From: Vagococcus allomyrinae | Lineage (GTDB): Bacteria; Bacillota; Bacilli; Lactobacillales; Vagococcaceae | DNA length: 64,000 nucleotides | NCBI RefSeq assembly: GCF_017829975.1 | Contig: NZ_JAEEGA010000016.1 | Span: forward strand, 80,508 to 144,507 | Direction: 5' to 3' | Shown: positions 29,600 through 38,077 of the stretch, piece by piece | How the letters are laid out: each line of letters begins with the position of its first letter | Numbering within the stretch: position 1 is the stretch's first letter | The notes under the pieces: model-generated | What the model saw: only the letters and a program-made list of their open reading frames with translations | Told to the model about the DNA's origin: nothing | Database searches by the model: none | Translations under genes and position numbers: made by a program

Positions 29600-31279
29600 A
29601 TGAAATTGAAAAAAATGATGTATGCAGGTTTAGTAACTGTCGCGGCATTAACACTGGTTGCTTGCGGTAGCGGTGACAAAGAAAGCACAGATGGATCGAA
29701 AGAGAGCGGTGCTAGTTCAGAATTAGCAAAAGAACAAGTCTTTAATACGATTGTGGATCAAGAAATGAGTTCTGCTGACTTGGCGTTGAACACCGACGTT
29801 GTCGGAGCTTTAGTCTTAAACAACGTTTATGAAGGCCTTTATCGTTTAGACGAAAATAGCGAACCACAACCAGCTGGTGCAACGGAAATGGCTGAGGTCA
29901 GTGAAGATGGGTTGACTTACAAATTAAAATTACGTGAAGATGCGAAGTGGTCTAATGGCGATCCTGTAACGGCCAAAGATTATGTATACGGTTGGCAACG
30001 TGTGGTTGACCCTGAGACGCAATCGGAATATTCTTACTTACATGGAGCAGTTAAAAATGCTGAAGCAATTACCGCTGGCGATAAGGATAAATCAGAATTA
30101 GGCATTAAAGCAGTTGGGGATTACGAGTTGGAAATCACTTTAGAAAAACCAACACCTTACTTTGATCGTTTACTGACGTTCACAACGTATTTCCCACAAC
30201 ATCAAGCAACAGTTGAAAAATACGGCAAAGAATTTGCCACAACAAGTGAAAAAGCTGTTTATAACGGTCCTTTCATCTTAACTGAATTTGATGGACCTGG
30301 AACAGACCAAGACTGGACGTATGTAAAAAATGACCAATATTGGGATAAAGATACGGTTAAGCTAGATAAAATTACCGCTAAAGTAGTTAAAGAAAGCTCA
30401 ACAGCGCTTAATTTGTATGAAGATGGTCAAGCAGACGATGTTCGTTTGACAGGTGAATTGGCACAACAAATGGCCGATGATCCAGAATTAGTGATTGAGA
30501 AACAAGCGGGCGTTTATTACTTTGAAATGAACCAACGTGACAAAGACTCGATCTTCCATAATGAAGACCTACGTAAAGCCATATCTTACGCGCTTGATCG
30601 TGAGTCATTGGTAACAAAAATTCTAGGGGATGGCTCTGTTGCAGCAACAGGTTTAGTACCAGCTGAGATGACAAAAGACCCTGATGGTGGCAAAGATTTT
30701 GCCGAAGAGTCTGGCGAACACTTGGAATTTAACAAAGAAAAAGCCTTGGAACATTGGGAAAAAGCTAAAAAAGAATTAGGTAAAGATAAAATTGAAATTG
30801 AAATCTTATCATCAGATTCAGATTTCTCCAAGAAAAATGTTGAATTTGCTCAAGGTAGCTTAGAAGAAACCTTACCTGGTTTGAAAGTATCTGTAGCGCC
30901 AGTTCCACTATCTGTTAGAATCGATCGCAGTAATAAAGGCGATTTTGATATTGTTCTTGGCGGTTGGTCTGCCGATTATGCAGATCCAAGTAGTTTCTTA
31001 GACTTGTTTGTTACAGGCAATTCTTATAACCGTGGCCAATTCTCAAACAAAGAATACGATGCTAAATTAGAAGAAGCTGCGACCACTAATGCTGCTAAAC
31101 CAGCAGAACGTTTCCAAAATATGGTTGAAGCTGAAAAATTGATTATGGGTGATATGGGAGTTGTCCCAATTTACCAAAATGCTGAAGCACATATGCGCAG
31201 AAGCACCATCAAAGATGTGGCGATTCATGGCGCAGGGGCTCACTACGATTATAAATGGGCTTACGTGGCTGCTGAGTAA
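29600..31279 (+). CDS. Peptide-binding lipoprotein OppA (copy 3)
   Basis: A 559-aa SBP family 5 lipoprotein of a second subfamily, resembling enterococcal OppA/TraC-type proteins. The signal MKLKKMMYAGLVTVAALTL ends at lipobox LVAC (C22). Mature motifs include YEGLYRLDENSEPQPAGATE, KWSNGDPVTAKDYVYGWQR and SSTALNLYEDGQADD. It is a single-gene unit with its own promoter and terminator. It resembles copies 4 and 5 more than copies 1 and 2, so I expect it to serve system 2. Confidence 0.9.
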   Translation: MKLKKMMYAGLVTVAALTLVACGSGDKESTDGSKESGASSELAKEQVFNTIVDQEMSSADLALNTDVVGALVLNNVYEGLYRLDENSEPQPAGATEMAEVSEDGLTYKLKLREDAKWSNGDPVTAKDYVYGWQRVVDPETQSEYSYLHGAVKNAEAITAGDKDKSELGIKAVGDYELEITLEKPTPYFDRLLTFTTYFPQHQATVEKYGKEFATTSEKAVYNGPFILTEFDGPGTDQDWTYVKNDQYWDKDTVKLDKITAKVVKESSTALNLYEDGQADDVRLTGELAQQMADDPELVIEKQAGVYYFEMNQRDKDSIFHNEDLRKAISYALDRESLVTKILGDGSVAATGLVPAEMTKDPDGGKDFAEESGEHLEFNKEKALEHWEKAKKELGKDKIEIEILSSDSDFSKKNVEFAQGSLEETLPGLKVSVAPVPLSVRIDRSNKGDFDIVLGGWSADYADPSSFLDLFVTGNSYNRGQFSNKEYDAKLEEAATTNAAKPAERFQNMVEAEKLIMGDMGVVPIYQNAEAHMRRSTIKDVAIHGAGAHYDYKWAYVAAE

Positions 31280-31295
31280 GAGTTAACAAAGTGTG

Positions 31296-31328
31296 AAGAG
31301 TCTGAGTATTTACTCAGATTCTTTTTTT
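31296..31328 (+). terminator. Terminator of OppA copy 3
   Basis: AAGAGTCTGAGTA (31296-31308) pairs with TACTCAGATTCTT (31311-31323) with one G-T pair, followed by Ts. Confidence 0.85.
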
Positions 31329-31429
31329 TAAGGATACCCTTTTCAGAGGAATCGGTTAAGAAATGCTGTAACGGCGGAGATAATTGCCGTGATTAATGGA
31401 TATCTGGTGATTTTTTGATGAACGATAGA

Positions 31430-31458
31430 TTGCAATTCAGTGAGAAATGTTATATCAT
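31430..31458 (+). promoter_or_regulatory. Promoter of OppA copy 4 with spacer motif
   Basis: TTGCAA (31430-31435), 17-bp spacer with GTGAGAA (31440-31446), TATCAT (31453-31458). The untranslated end ACATTCAAAAGGGGGAAATG is identical to that of copy 3. Confidence 0.7.
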
Positions 31459-31516
31459 ATATAGTAATTGTTTAGTTTTTTTAATAGATTTTTAACATTC
31501 AAAAGGGGGAAATGTT

Positions 31517-33199
31517 ATGAAATTGAAGAAGTTTATGTTTGCAAGTTTAGTAACGGTGGCAACCTTATCATTAGTCGCGTGTGGCAGTGGTGATAAAGGC
31601 AGTGCGACAGACGGTTCGAAGGACGAAGTTAGTGATAAAGTAGAACTGGCTGAAGAACAAACCTTTAGCGTGATCGAGCAGCAAGAAATGCCATCAGCCG
31701 ATCCATCATTAGCTACAGATGTTATTGGCGCTCGGGCGTTGACTAATACTTATGAAGGGCTCTATCGTTTAGATATAGAAAGTGAACCAACACCAGCTGG
31801 GGCGACTGAATTCGCTAAAGTTAGTGAAGATGGCTTAACATGGACCTTAAAGCTACGTGAAGAGTCTAAATGGTCAAACGATGATCCTGTTACTGCAAAA
31901 GACTATGTCTTTGCTTGGCAACGGACTGTTGATCCAGCAACGGCATCAGAATATGCCTCAATTTTTGCGCCGGTCAAAAACGCCACAAAAATTACCGCAG
32001 GCGAGATGGACAAAAAAGAATTAGGGGTTAAAGCACTAAGTGATTACGAATTGGAAATCACCTTGGAGCAACCAACACCTTACTTTAAGTATTTATTGGC
32101 CTTTAAACAGTACTTCCCACAAAACCAAGCTGTGGTGGAAAAATATGGGAAAGACTTTGCTACAACCAGCGAAAAAGCTGTTTACAATGGCCCGTTCGTT
32201 TTAGCCGACTTTGATGGTCCAGGAACAGATCAGGACTGGGCTTATGTTAAAAATGAAAAGTATTGGGATGCTGATAACGTTAAGTTAGATAAAATTGACG
32301 TTAAAGTTATCAAAGAAGCATCAACTGGTTTAAACTTATATGAAGACGGGCAAATTGAAGATGCAATTTTAACTGGAGAATTGGCTCAGCAAATGGCTGA
32401 CAATGAAGAGTTAAACATCGAGAAATTAGCCAGCACGTATTACATGGAGCTTAACCAAGCCGATGAAAAATCACCATTTAGAAATGCTAATTTACGCAAG
32501 GCGATTTCTTATTCAATCGACCGTGATGCCTTAGCAACTCAGATCTTAGGCGATGGCTCTGTAGCCGCCAGAGGCTTAGTTCCTGCTGAAATGTCATTTA
32601 ACCCTAAGACCAAGGAAGACTTTGCTGAAGAAGCAGGTAATTTCTTAGAGTATGACAAAGAAAAAGCCAAAGAGTATTGGGAAAAAGCGAAAAAAGAATT
32701 GAATATTAAAGACTTAGAGATGAATATCTTATCATCTGATACGGATTCATCTAAAAAGACAGTTGAATACATTCAAGGGGCGATTCAAGAAAATTTGGAC
32801 GGCGTTAAAGTAACCGTTAGCCCAGTACCGTTTTCAGTTCGTCTTGATCGTAGTAACAAAGGGGATTTTGACATGGTAATCGGTGGTTGGAGTGGTGATT
32901 ATACGGATCCAATTACCTTCATTGAATTATTTACGAAAGATAATTCTTACAACCGTGGAAAATACTCAAATGCCGATTACGATAAACAAGCCAAAGAATC
33001 TGCTACAACGAATGTTAGTGACGACAATGCTCGCTGGACTAACTTAATTGATGCAGAAAAGATTTTAATGGACGAGATGGGCGTTATTCCGCTTTATCAA
33101 AAAGCTGAAGCTCACTTACGGACAGCTAAAATCAAGGATATTGCGATTCATCCAGCTGGCGCACATTATGATTATAAATGGGCTTATAAAGTGAAATAG
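31517..33199 (+). CDS. Peptide-binding lipoprotein OppA (copy 4)
   Basis: A 560-aa paralogue of copy 3 with signal MKLKKFMFASLVTVATLSL and lipobox LVAC. It shares the DFDGPGTDQDWAYVKNEKYWD and GELAQQMAD blocks and the C-terminal AGAHYDYKWAYKVK ending. The last 30 nt of its 5' leader are identical to copy 3, which points to a fairly recent gene-plus-promoter duplication. It is a single-gene unit with a strong terminator. Confidence 0.9.
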   Translation: MKLKKFMFASLVTVATLSLVACGSGDKGSATDGSKDEVSDKVELAEEQTFSVIEQQEMPSADPSLATDVIGARALTNTYEGLYRLDIESEPTPAGATEFAKVSEDGLTWTLKLREESKWSNDDPVTAKDYVFAWQRTVDPATASEYASIFAPVKNATKITAGEMDKKELGVKALSDYELEITLEQPTPYFKYLLAFKQYFPQNQAVVEKYGKDFATTSEKAVYNGPFVLADFDGPGTDQDWAYVKNEKYWDADNVKLDKIDVKVIKEASTGLNLYEDGQIEDAILTGELAQQMADNEELNIEKLASTYYMELNQADEKSPFRNANLRKAISYSIDRDALATQILGDGSVAARGLVPAEMSFNPKTKEDFAEEAGNFLEYDKEKAKEYWEKAKKELNIKDLEMNILSSDTDSSKKTVEYIQGAIQENLDGVKVTVSPVPFSVRLDRSNKGDFDMVIGGWSGDYTDPITFIELFTKDNSYNRGKYSNADYDKQAKESATTNVSDDNARWTNLIDAEKILMDEMGVIPLYQKAEAHLRTAKIKDIAIHPAGAHYDYKWAYKVK

Positions 33200-33231
33200 C
33201 AACCCTGTCTATGATTCATTCTTCGGAGGCG

Positions 33232-33266
33232 AAAAGAGACTGCGGACAATGTCCCCAGTCTCTTTT
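33232..33266 (+). terminator. Terminator of OppA copy 4
   Basis: AAAAGAGACTG (33232-33242) pairs with CAGTCTCTTTT (33256-33266). An inner GGAC/GTCC pair extends the stem. Confidence 0.8.
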
Positions 33267-33292
33267 CCAATCTGCTCGATACATCTGTTTAA

Positions 33293-33321
33293 GAAAAAAT
33301 TCCCTGAGACTCTCAGAGAAT
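33293..33321 (-). terminator. Terminator of the small membrane protein gene
   Basis: On the minus strand the stem formed by 33299-33307 and 33313-33321 is followed by six Ts (complement of 33293-33298). It overlaps the stop codon of the gene. Confidence 0.7.
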
Positions 33322-33686
33322 TAAGCGAAAACTAACAAAAGCAAAGAAATCAGCAATAGCCCAATGGCCACTGCGAGCCAGTAAGTCGGTTGCTTTGAAA
33401 AGATTTTTGATGTTTTAAGGTAATCTTTTGGTTCGGTATTTTTTCTTAAGCGGAGTGTGTCTTTCATGTTTTTTTGAAAATTATCAAAAAAACCAGAGAC
33501 AAAAACGCCGATAAAGGCAGTGATCATAAAGAAGAGCAGAGCCAGCATAAAAAAGCTATTGGCTAAGCTGGTTACAGACCATTCCTTATGAAAAAGCAGC
33601 AGATAGGCGGGAACTAACAGGCAAAGGCTGATTAAGGTGATTATTACTCGTTTTATTAAGGTCATTTCAGTCGCTCGCTTTATCAT
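33321..33686 (-). CDS. Small membrane protein, DUF3899-like
   Basis: A 121-aa protein with three hydrophobic segments: about 12-28, about 41-64, and a C-terminal 103-121. A polar, basic stretch (NFQKNMKDTLRLRKNTEPKDYLKTSK) lies between the last two. The layout resembles the DUF3899 family, often found beside opp genes in enterococci, but that match is from memory. It runs opposite to its neighbours. The ATG at 33686 lacks a good ribosome site. An internal ATG at 33665 (MTLIKRV) is an alternative. Confidence 0.65.
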   Translation of the reverse strand: MIKRATEMTLIKRVIITLISLCLLVPAYLLLFHKEWSVTSLANSFFMLALLFFMITAFIGVFVSGFFDNFQKNMKDTLRLRKNTEPKDYLKTSKIFSKQPTYWLAVAIGLLLISLLLLVFA

Positions 33687-33716
33687 TATAATCCGTAATC
33701 AACCGTGCTAGATAGA

Positions 33717-33745
33717 TTGAAATTAAGAGTTTAACATGCTATTAT
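33717..33745 (+). promoter_or_regulatory. opp2 operon promoter
   Basis: TTGAAA (33717-33722), 17-bp spacer, TGC plus TATTAT (33740-33745), so both -35 and extended -10 elements are present. Confidence 0.75.
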
Positions 33746-33827
33746 CTAATAGGTTTAATTACTTATTAACTGTAATCTAATTTCCACCCATTGTCAAAAA
33801 ATTAAATGAAAGTTGAGGTCATGCGAA

Positions 33828-34772
33828 TTGAAAAATTTCGCCAAGTATTTTTTAAAGCGTGTTATGTTCATGTTGATTACCTTGTGGCTGATTTCCACGG
33901 TAACCTTTTTCTTGATGAAGATGATTCCGGGTTCGCCATATGTTAACCAGGAAAAACTTAGTCCCGAACAAATAGAAATTTTAAATAAGCAAGCAGGTTT
34001 AGATAAACCTGTTATTACCCAGTATGGGATTTATATGAGTAACATTGTTAGAGGGGATTTTGGAACCTCTTTCCAATTTAAAAATCAACCAGTTTCGAAA
34101 TTATTAGCTAATCGAATTGGACCGTCTGTTCAGTTAGGTGCTCAAGCTATTATCTTTGGTACATTCGTCGGGATTATTTTGGGGTTGATCGCAGCCATGA
34201 AACAAAATACCTGGGTGGACACAGGAGCCACCTTGATCGCCATCCTCGGACGATCGATTCCCAACTTCGTCTTTGCCGTTTTACTGCAATATGTTTTTGC
34301 TGTAAAACTAAAAATATTGCCAATCGCTATGTGGAATCAAGGGTTTGCATCAACGATTTTACCAACCTTAGCTTTGTCCATGTCGCCATTAGCTGACTCG
34401 GCTCGTTTTATTCGGACTGAGATGGTAGAGGTTTTAAGTACAGACTATATTGAACTAGCGCGGGCAAAAGGCTTAAGCCGCTGGCAAGTTGCTTTCCGAC
34501 ATGGCTTGCGCAACAGCTTAATTCCATTGATCACCCTGTTAGGACCATTAGCAGTTGGATTGATGACTGGGTCATTAGTAGTAGAAAATATTTTCGCTAT
34601 TCCTGGAATCGGCGAGCAGTTTGTTAAGTCAATTATGACCAATGACTACCCGACGATCATGGCAGTGACGATCATGTTCTCCACAATGTTAGTCGTTGTT
34701 ATTTTAGTGGTTGACTTGCTTTATGGCTTAGTTGATCCACGTATTCGTGTCTCAGGAGGTGAACGGGGCTAA
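33828..34772 (+). CDS. oppB: Oligopeptide ABC transporter permease OppB (system 2)
   Basis: A 314-aa permease with a first helix RVMFMLITLWLISTVTFFLM and the MIPGSPYVNQEKLSP extracellular region. Its EAA loop is DYIELARAKGLSRWQVAFRHGLRN and it ends LVDPRIRVSGGERG. I choose TTG 33828 (KNFAKYFLKRV) because GAGG sits nine bases upstream. A TTG at 33813 would add five residues. It overlaps oppC by one base. Confidence 0.92.
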   Translation: MKNFAKYFLKRVMFMLITLWLISTVTFFLMKMIPGSPYVNQEKLSPEQIEILNKQAGLDKPVITQYGIYMSNIVRGDFGTSFQFKNQPVSKLLANRIGPSVQLGAQAIIFGTFVGIILGLIAAMKQNTWVDTGATLIAILGRSIPNFVFAVLLQYVFAVKLKILPIAMWNQGFASTILPTLALSMSPLADSARFIRTEMVEVLSTDYIELARAKGLSRWQVAFRHGLRNSLIPLITLLGPLAVGLMTGSLVVENIFAIPGIGEQFVKSIMTNDYPTIMAVTIMFSTMLVVVILVVDLLYGLVDPRIRVSGGERG

Positions 34773-35794
34773 TGGAACAAACTAAAAAATTACCAGAAGA
34801 TAGCTTTGAACCCTTAGACGTTTCCAACAGTTTGGAACGGGAAAAAATCGCGGCACCGTCACTGAACTTTTTGCAAGATTCATGGCGTCGTCTTAAGAAA
34901 AATAAAGGAGCCGTTATTTCTTTAGTGCTCTTAATTATTATTACCCTTGTGGCATTTGCTTCCATCTGGGTGTCACCACATGATCCAACAAAACAAAATC
35001 CGTCATATGTTAATTTACCGCCACGGATTCCCGGCTTAAACATCAATGGTTTTAACGGAACCGCTGTGGTTGGTGGCAATCGTGTGGATAAATATGAAGC
35101 GGCTAAAGTACCGGCAGATGTTAATTATTATCTAGGAACAGACGGCCTTGGTCGTGATTTGTTATCCCGTCTATTGATGGGAACCCGCGCTTCCTTGATT
35201 ATCGCGTTTATTGCGGCGATTCTCGATCTGACCTTTGGTGTCACCTATGGTTTGCTCTCAGGTATGAAGGGTGGTCGAACCGACAATATCATGCAACGGA
35301 TTTTAGAGATCCTCTCAGGAATCCCTAACTTAGTTGTCATGATCTTGATGTTAACCATCTTAAAACCAGGGATGAGCTCGATCATCGCAGCCATGGTTAT
35401 TACTGGTTGGATTACGATGGCCCGGATAGTCCGAGCCCAAACCTTAAAAATTAAAGATCAAGAGTACGTGTTGGCAGCCACCACTTTAGGTGAGTCTCAA
35501 GGGAAAATTGCCGTGAAACACGTCTTACCAAATATCTCAGGTGTGATCATCGTTCAGATGATGTTTAGTATCCCTTCAGCGATCTTCTTTGAAGCTTTCT
35601 TGAGTTTCATCGGTCTAGGGTTAACACCACCACAAGCGTCTCTAGGGATGCTTTTAAGTGAAGGATATAAGACCTTCCGCTTCTTGCCACACTTGATGTG
35701 GGCACCGGCGATTGTCTTGTCCGTCATCATGATCTGCTTTAACTTACTAGCAGATGGCATGCGCGATGCCTTTGATCCAAAAATGAATGATTAG
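34772..35794 (+). CDS. oppC: Oligopeptide ABC transporter permease OppC (system 2)
   Basis: A 340-aa permease with a long cytoplasmic N-terminus (about 1-45), a first helix GAVISLVLLIIITLVAFASI, and the SPHDPTKQN..LGTDGLGRDLLSRLLMGTRAS extracellular loop of OppC. The EAA loop reads EYVLAATTLGESQGKIAVKHVLPN. The central insert NINGFNGTAVVGGNRVDKY is longer than in system 1, a feature of the true OppC branch. Confidence 0.93.
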   Translation: MEQTKKLPEDSFEPLDVSNSLEREKIAAPSLNFLQDSWRRLKKNKGAVISLVLLIIITLVAFASIWVSPHDPTKQNPSYVNLPPRIPGLNINGFNGTAVVGGNRVDKYEAAKVPADVNYYLGTDGLGRDLLSRLLMGTRASLIIAFIAAILDLTFGVTYGLLSGMKGGRTDNIMQRILEILSGIPNLVVMILMLTILKPGMSSIIAAMVITGWITMARIVRAQTLKIKDQEYVLAATTLGESQGKIAVKHVLPNISGVIIVQMMFSIPSAIFFEAFLSFIGLGLTPPQASLGMLLSEGYKTFRFLPHLMWAPAIVLSVIMICFNLLADGMRDAFDPKMND

Positions 35795-35807
35795 AGTGGG
35801 TGGAGAA

Positions 35808-36848
35808 ATGGAAAAAGTATTAGAAGTCAAAAATTTACATATATCATTTGATACTTTTGCTGGTAAAGTTCACGCCATTCGTGGAGTAAATTTCGATTTA
35901 CACAAAGGTGAAACACTAGCAATTGTGGGGGAATCTGGTTCAGGTAAATCAGTGACTACCAGAAGTATCATGCGCTTATTATCCAATAATGCCAATATTG
36001 ACAGTGGCCAAATTCTGTTTAAAGGCAATGACTTGGTCAAGCGCAGTGAGCGAGACATGCAAAAGATTCGCGGAAAAGACATTGCGATGATTTTCCAAGA
36101 TCCAATGACCTCTTTGGATCCGACCATGAACATCGGCAACCAAGTAGCAGAGTCATTGCGCAAACATAAAAAGATTTCCAAAAAGGATGCCTTAGCTAGC
36201 GCTTTAGAACTATTGCGCTTAGTCGGCATTCCCAATGCGGAAAAACGCTTGAAAAATTACCCTCATCAGTTTTCTGGTGGGCAGCGTCAACGGATCGTCA
36301 TTGCGATTGCCTTGATTTGTTACCCAGAAGTCCTGATTGCCGATGAGCCAACTACGGCACTTGATGTAACCATTCAAGCGCAAATCATCGATTTAATGAA
36401 GGAAATTCAACAAAAAATTTCAACGTCGATCATCTTTATTACCCATGATTTAGGCGTTGTGGCCAACGTGGCCGATCGAGTGGCAGTTATGTACGGAGGA
36501 CGGATTGTGGAAATCGGAACCGCCGATGAAATCTTCTATAACCCGCAACATCCTTACACATGGGGCTTATTAAGCTCAATGCCAACGCTTGATACTAAAG
36601 GAGAAGAGCTTTACGCCATTCCTGGTTCACCACCGGATTTATTAGCACCGCCAACTGGTGATGCCTTTTATCCACGGAATGAGTTTGCCATGAAAATTGA
36701 TGCTAGAGAAGTACCTCCTTATTTCAAATTGTCAGATACTCATCAAGCGGCTACCTGGCTGTTAGCACCTGGGGCACCCAAAGTTACACCGCCACCAGAA
36801 GTTGTCCGTCGTCATCAGATTTATGCGGAAAAGCAACGAGGAGTCTAG
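35808..36848 (+). CDS. oppD: Oligopeptide ABC transporter ATPase OppD (system 2)
   Basis: A 346-aa ATPase with [48 protein letters not shown] and FITHDLGVVANVADR. The C-terminus has the OppD extension TLDTKGEELYAIPGSPPDLL. I use ATG 35808 (MEKVLEVKN), which gives the normal N-terminus. An ATG at 35787 overlapping oppC is possible, and the GGGTGGAG site is close to the chosen start. Confidence 0.92.
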   Translation: MEKVLEVKNLHISFDTFAGKVHAIRGVNFDLHKGETLAIVGESGSGKSVTTRSIMRLLSNNANIDSGQILFKGNDLVKRSERDMQKIRGKDIAMIFQDPMTSLDPTMNIGNQVAESLRKHKKISKKDALASALELLRLVGIPNAEKRLKNYPHQFSGGQRQRIVIAIALICYPEVLIADEPTTALDVTIQAQIIDLMKEIQQKISTSIIFITHDLGVVANVADRVAVMYGGRIVEIGTADEIFYNPQHPYTWGLLSSMPTLDTKGEELYAIPGSPPDLLAPPTGDAFYPRNEFAMKIDAREVPPYFKLSDTHQAATWLLAPGAPKVTPPPEVVRRHQIYAEKQRGV

Positions 36849-36863
36849 AAAGGAGCTGACAAC

Positions 36864-37823
36864 ATGAGTGGAGTTACCAAAGATAGTAAAGTGATTTTAG
36901 ATGTTCAAAACTTAAAACAGTATTTTAATGTCGGCCGTCAAGACGAAGTCAAAGCCGTTGATGGCGTTAGTTTTACGATTTATGAAGGGGAAACCTTTGG
37001 TCTAGTTGGAGAATCAGGTTGTGGGAAATCCACAACGGGACGGAGTATTATTCGTCTGTATAATCCGACAGATGGAACGATTAAATTTGACGGTGAGGAT
37101 ATCAGTGGCATTAAAGGCCGTCAAAACTTACATAAGTTCCGTCAAGAAGTCCAAATGATCTATCAAGATCCTTATGCGTCACTAAATCCGCGGATGAAAG
37201 TTAAGGATATCATTGCTGAAGGGATTGATATTCATAAATTAGCTAAGAACGAGGAAGAACGCAATCAACAAGTCAACGATCTGTTGGAAACGGTTGGTCT
37301 GGATCGTTCTCATGGAACACGTTATCCCCATGAGTTTTCAGGTGGGCAACGTCAGCGGATTGGGATTGCCAGAGCTTTGGCCGTTCAACCTAAGTTCATC
37401 ATCTGTGATGAGCCGATCTCCGCACTGGATGTTTCGATTCAAGCGCAGGTGGTTAACTTATTGCAAGAATTACAAGAGAAGAAAAAACTGACTTACTTGT
37501 TTATCGCCCATGATTTATCCATGGTAAAATACATCAGTGACCGGATTGGCGTGATGTACTATGGCAAATTAGTGGAAGTTGGTTCAAGTGAAGAGGTCTA
37601 TAAATACGGGTTGCATCCTTATACGGAAAGTTTATTATCAGCTATTCCATTACCGGATCCAGACTATGAAAAAACGCGTCGTCGGATTACCTATCAACCG
37701 GCCGCCGATGACAATAAAGTCCGTGAGTTACGGGAAGTCGCTCCAGAACACTTTATCTATTGTAGCGAAGATGAGGTTGCTGACTATCAGGCTAAGTTAG
37801 CTGAAAAGAAGGCGAAAGGCTAG
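36864..37823 (+). CDS. oppF: Oligopeptide ABC transporter ATPase OppF (system 2)
   Basis: A 319-aa ATPase with [47 protein letters not shown] and [15 protein letters not shown]. It ends with the OppF tail [28 protein letters not shown] precedes the ATG. It completes B-C-D-F, the gene order of classical oligopeptide permeases, with OppA copy 5 downstream. Confidence 0.93.
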   Translation: MSGVTKDSKVILDVQNLKQYFNVGRQDEVKAVDGVSFTIYEGETFGLVGESGCGKSTTGRSIIRLYNPTDGTIKFDGEDISGIKGRQNLHKFRQEVQMIYQDPYASLNPRMKVKDIIAEGIDIHKLAKNEEERNQQVNDLLETVGLDRSHGTRYPHEFSGGQRQRIGIARALAVQPKFIICDEPISALDVSIQAQVVNLLQELQEKKKLTYLFIAHDLSMVKYISDRIGVMYYGKLVEVGSSEEVYKYGLHPYTESLLSAIPLPDPDYEKTRRRITYQPAADDNKVRELREVAPEHFIYCSEDEVADYQAKLAEKKAKG

Positions 37824-37856
37824 AGCTTTTGGCGTAATTTATCACATATTTATGGT

Positions 37857-37896
37857 GGCAAGTCTTAGTTTTAGACAGGACTTGCCCCTTTCTTTA
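37857..37896 (+). terminator. Terminator after oppF (system 2)
   Basis: GGCAAGTC (37857-37864) pairs with GACTTGCC (37879-37886), followed by CCTTTCTTT. The T run is interrupted, so partial read-through into OppA copy 5 is likely. Confidence 0.65.
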
Positions 37897-37901
37897 AGAA
37901 T

Positions 37902-37916
37902 AATTGTCAGAATTTT
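37902..37916. promoter_or_regulatory. Possible CodY box upstream of OppA copy 5
   Basis: AATTGTCAGAATTTT matches 12 of 15 positions of the CodY consensus. It lies 160 bp upstream of the gene, just after the oppF terminator. No clear promoter is seen nearby. Confidence 0.35.
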
Positions 37917-38077
37917 GTGGCTATTTTAATGGTTTATGTGATTTGTTGATCAATAGAGTGATCGAAAGATGTTTATTAATGGTCGTTATTTATGAAGAGG
38001 TGAGTCATGAGGCCTGTGATAAGTGATGAAGGAATTAGGCACGAGGGCTGTGCTAAAAAAATAAGAAGGAGAAACAG

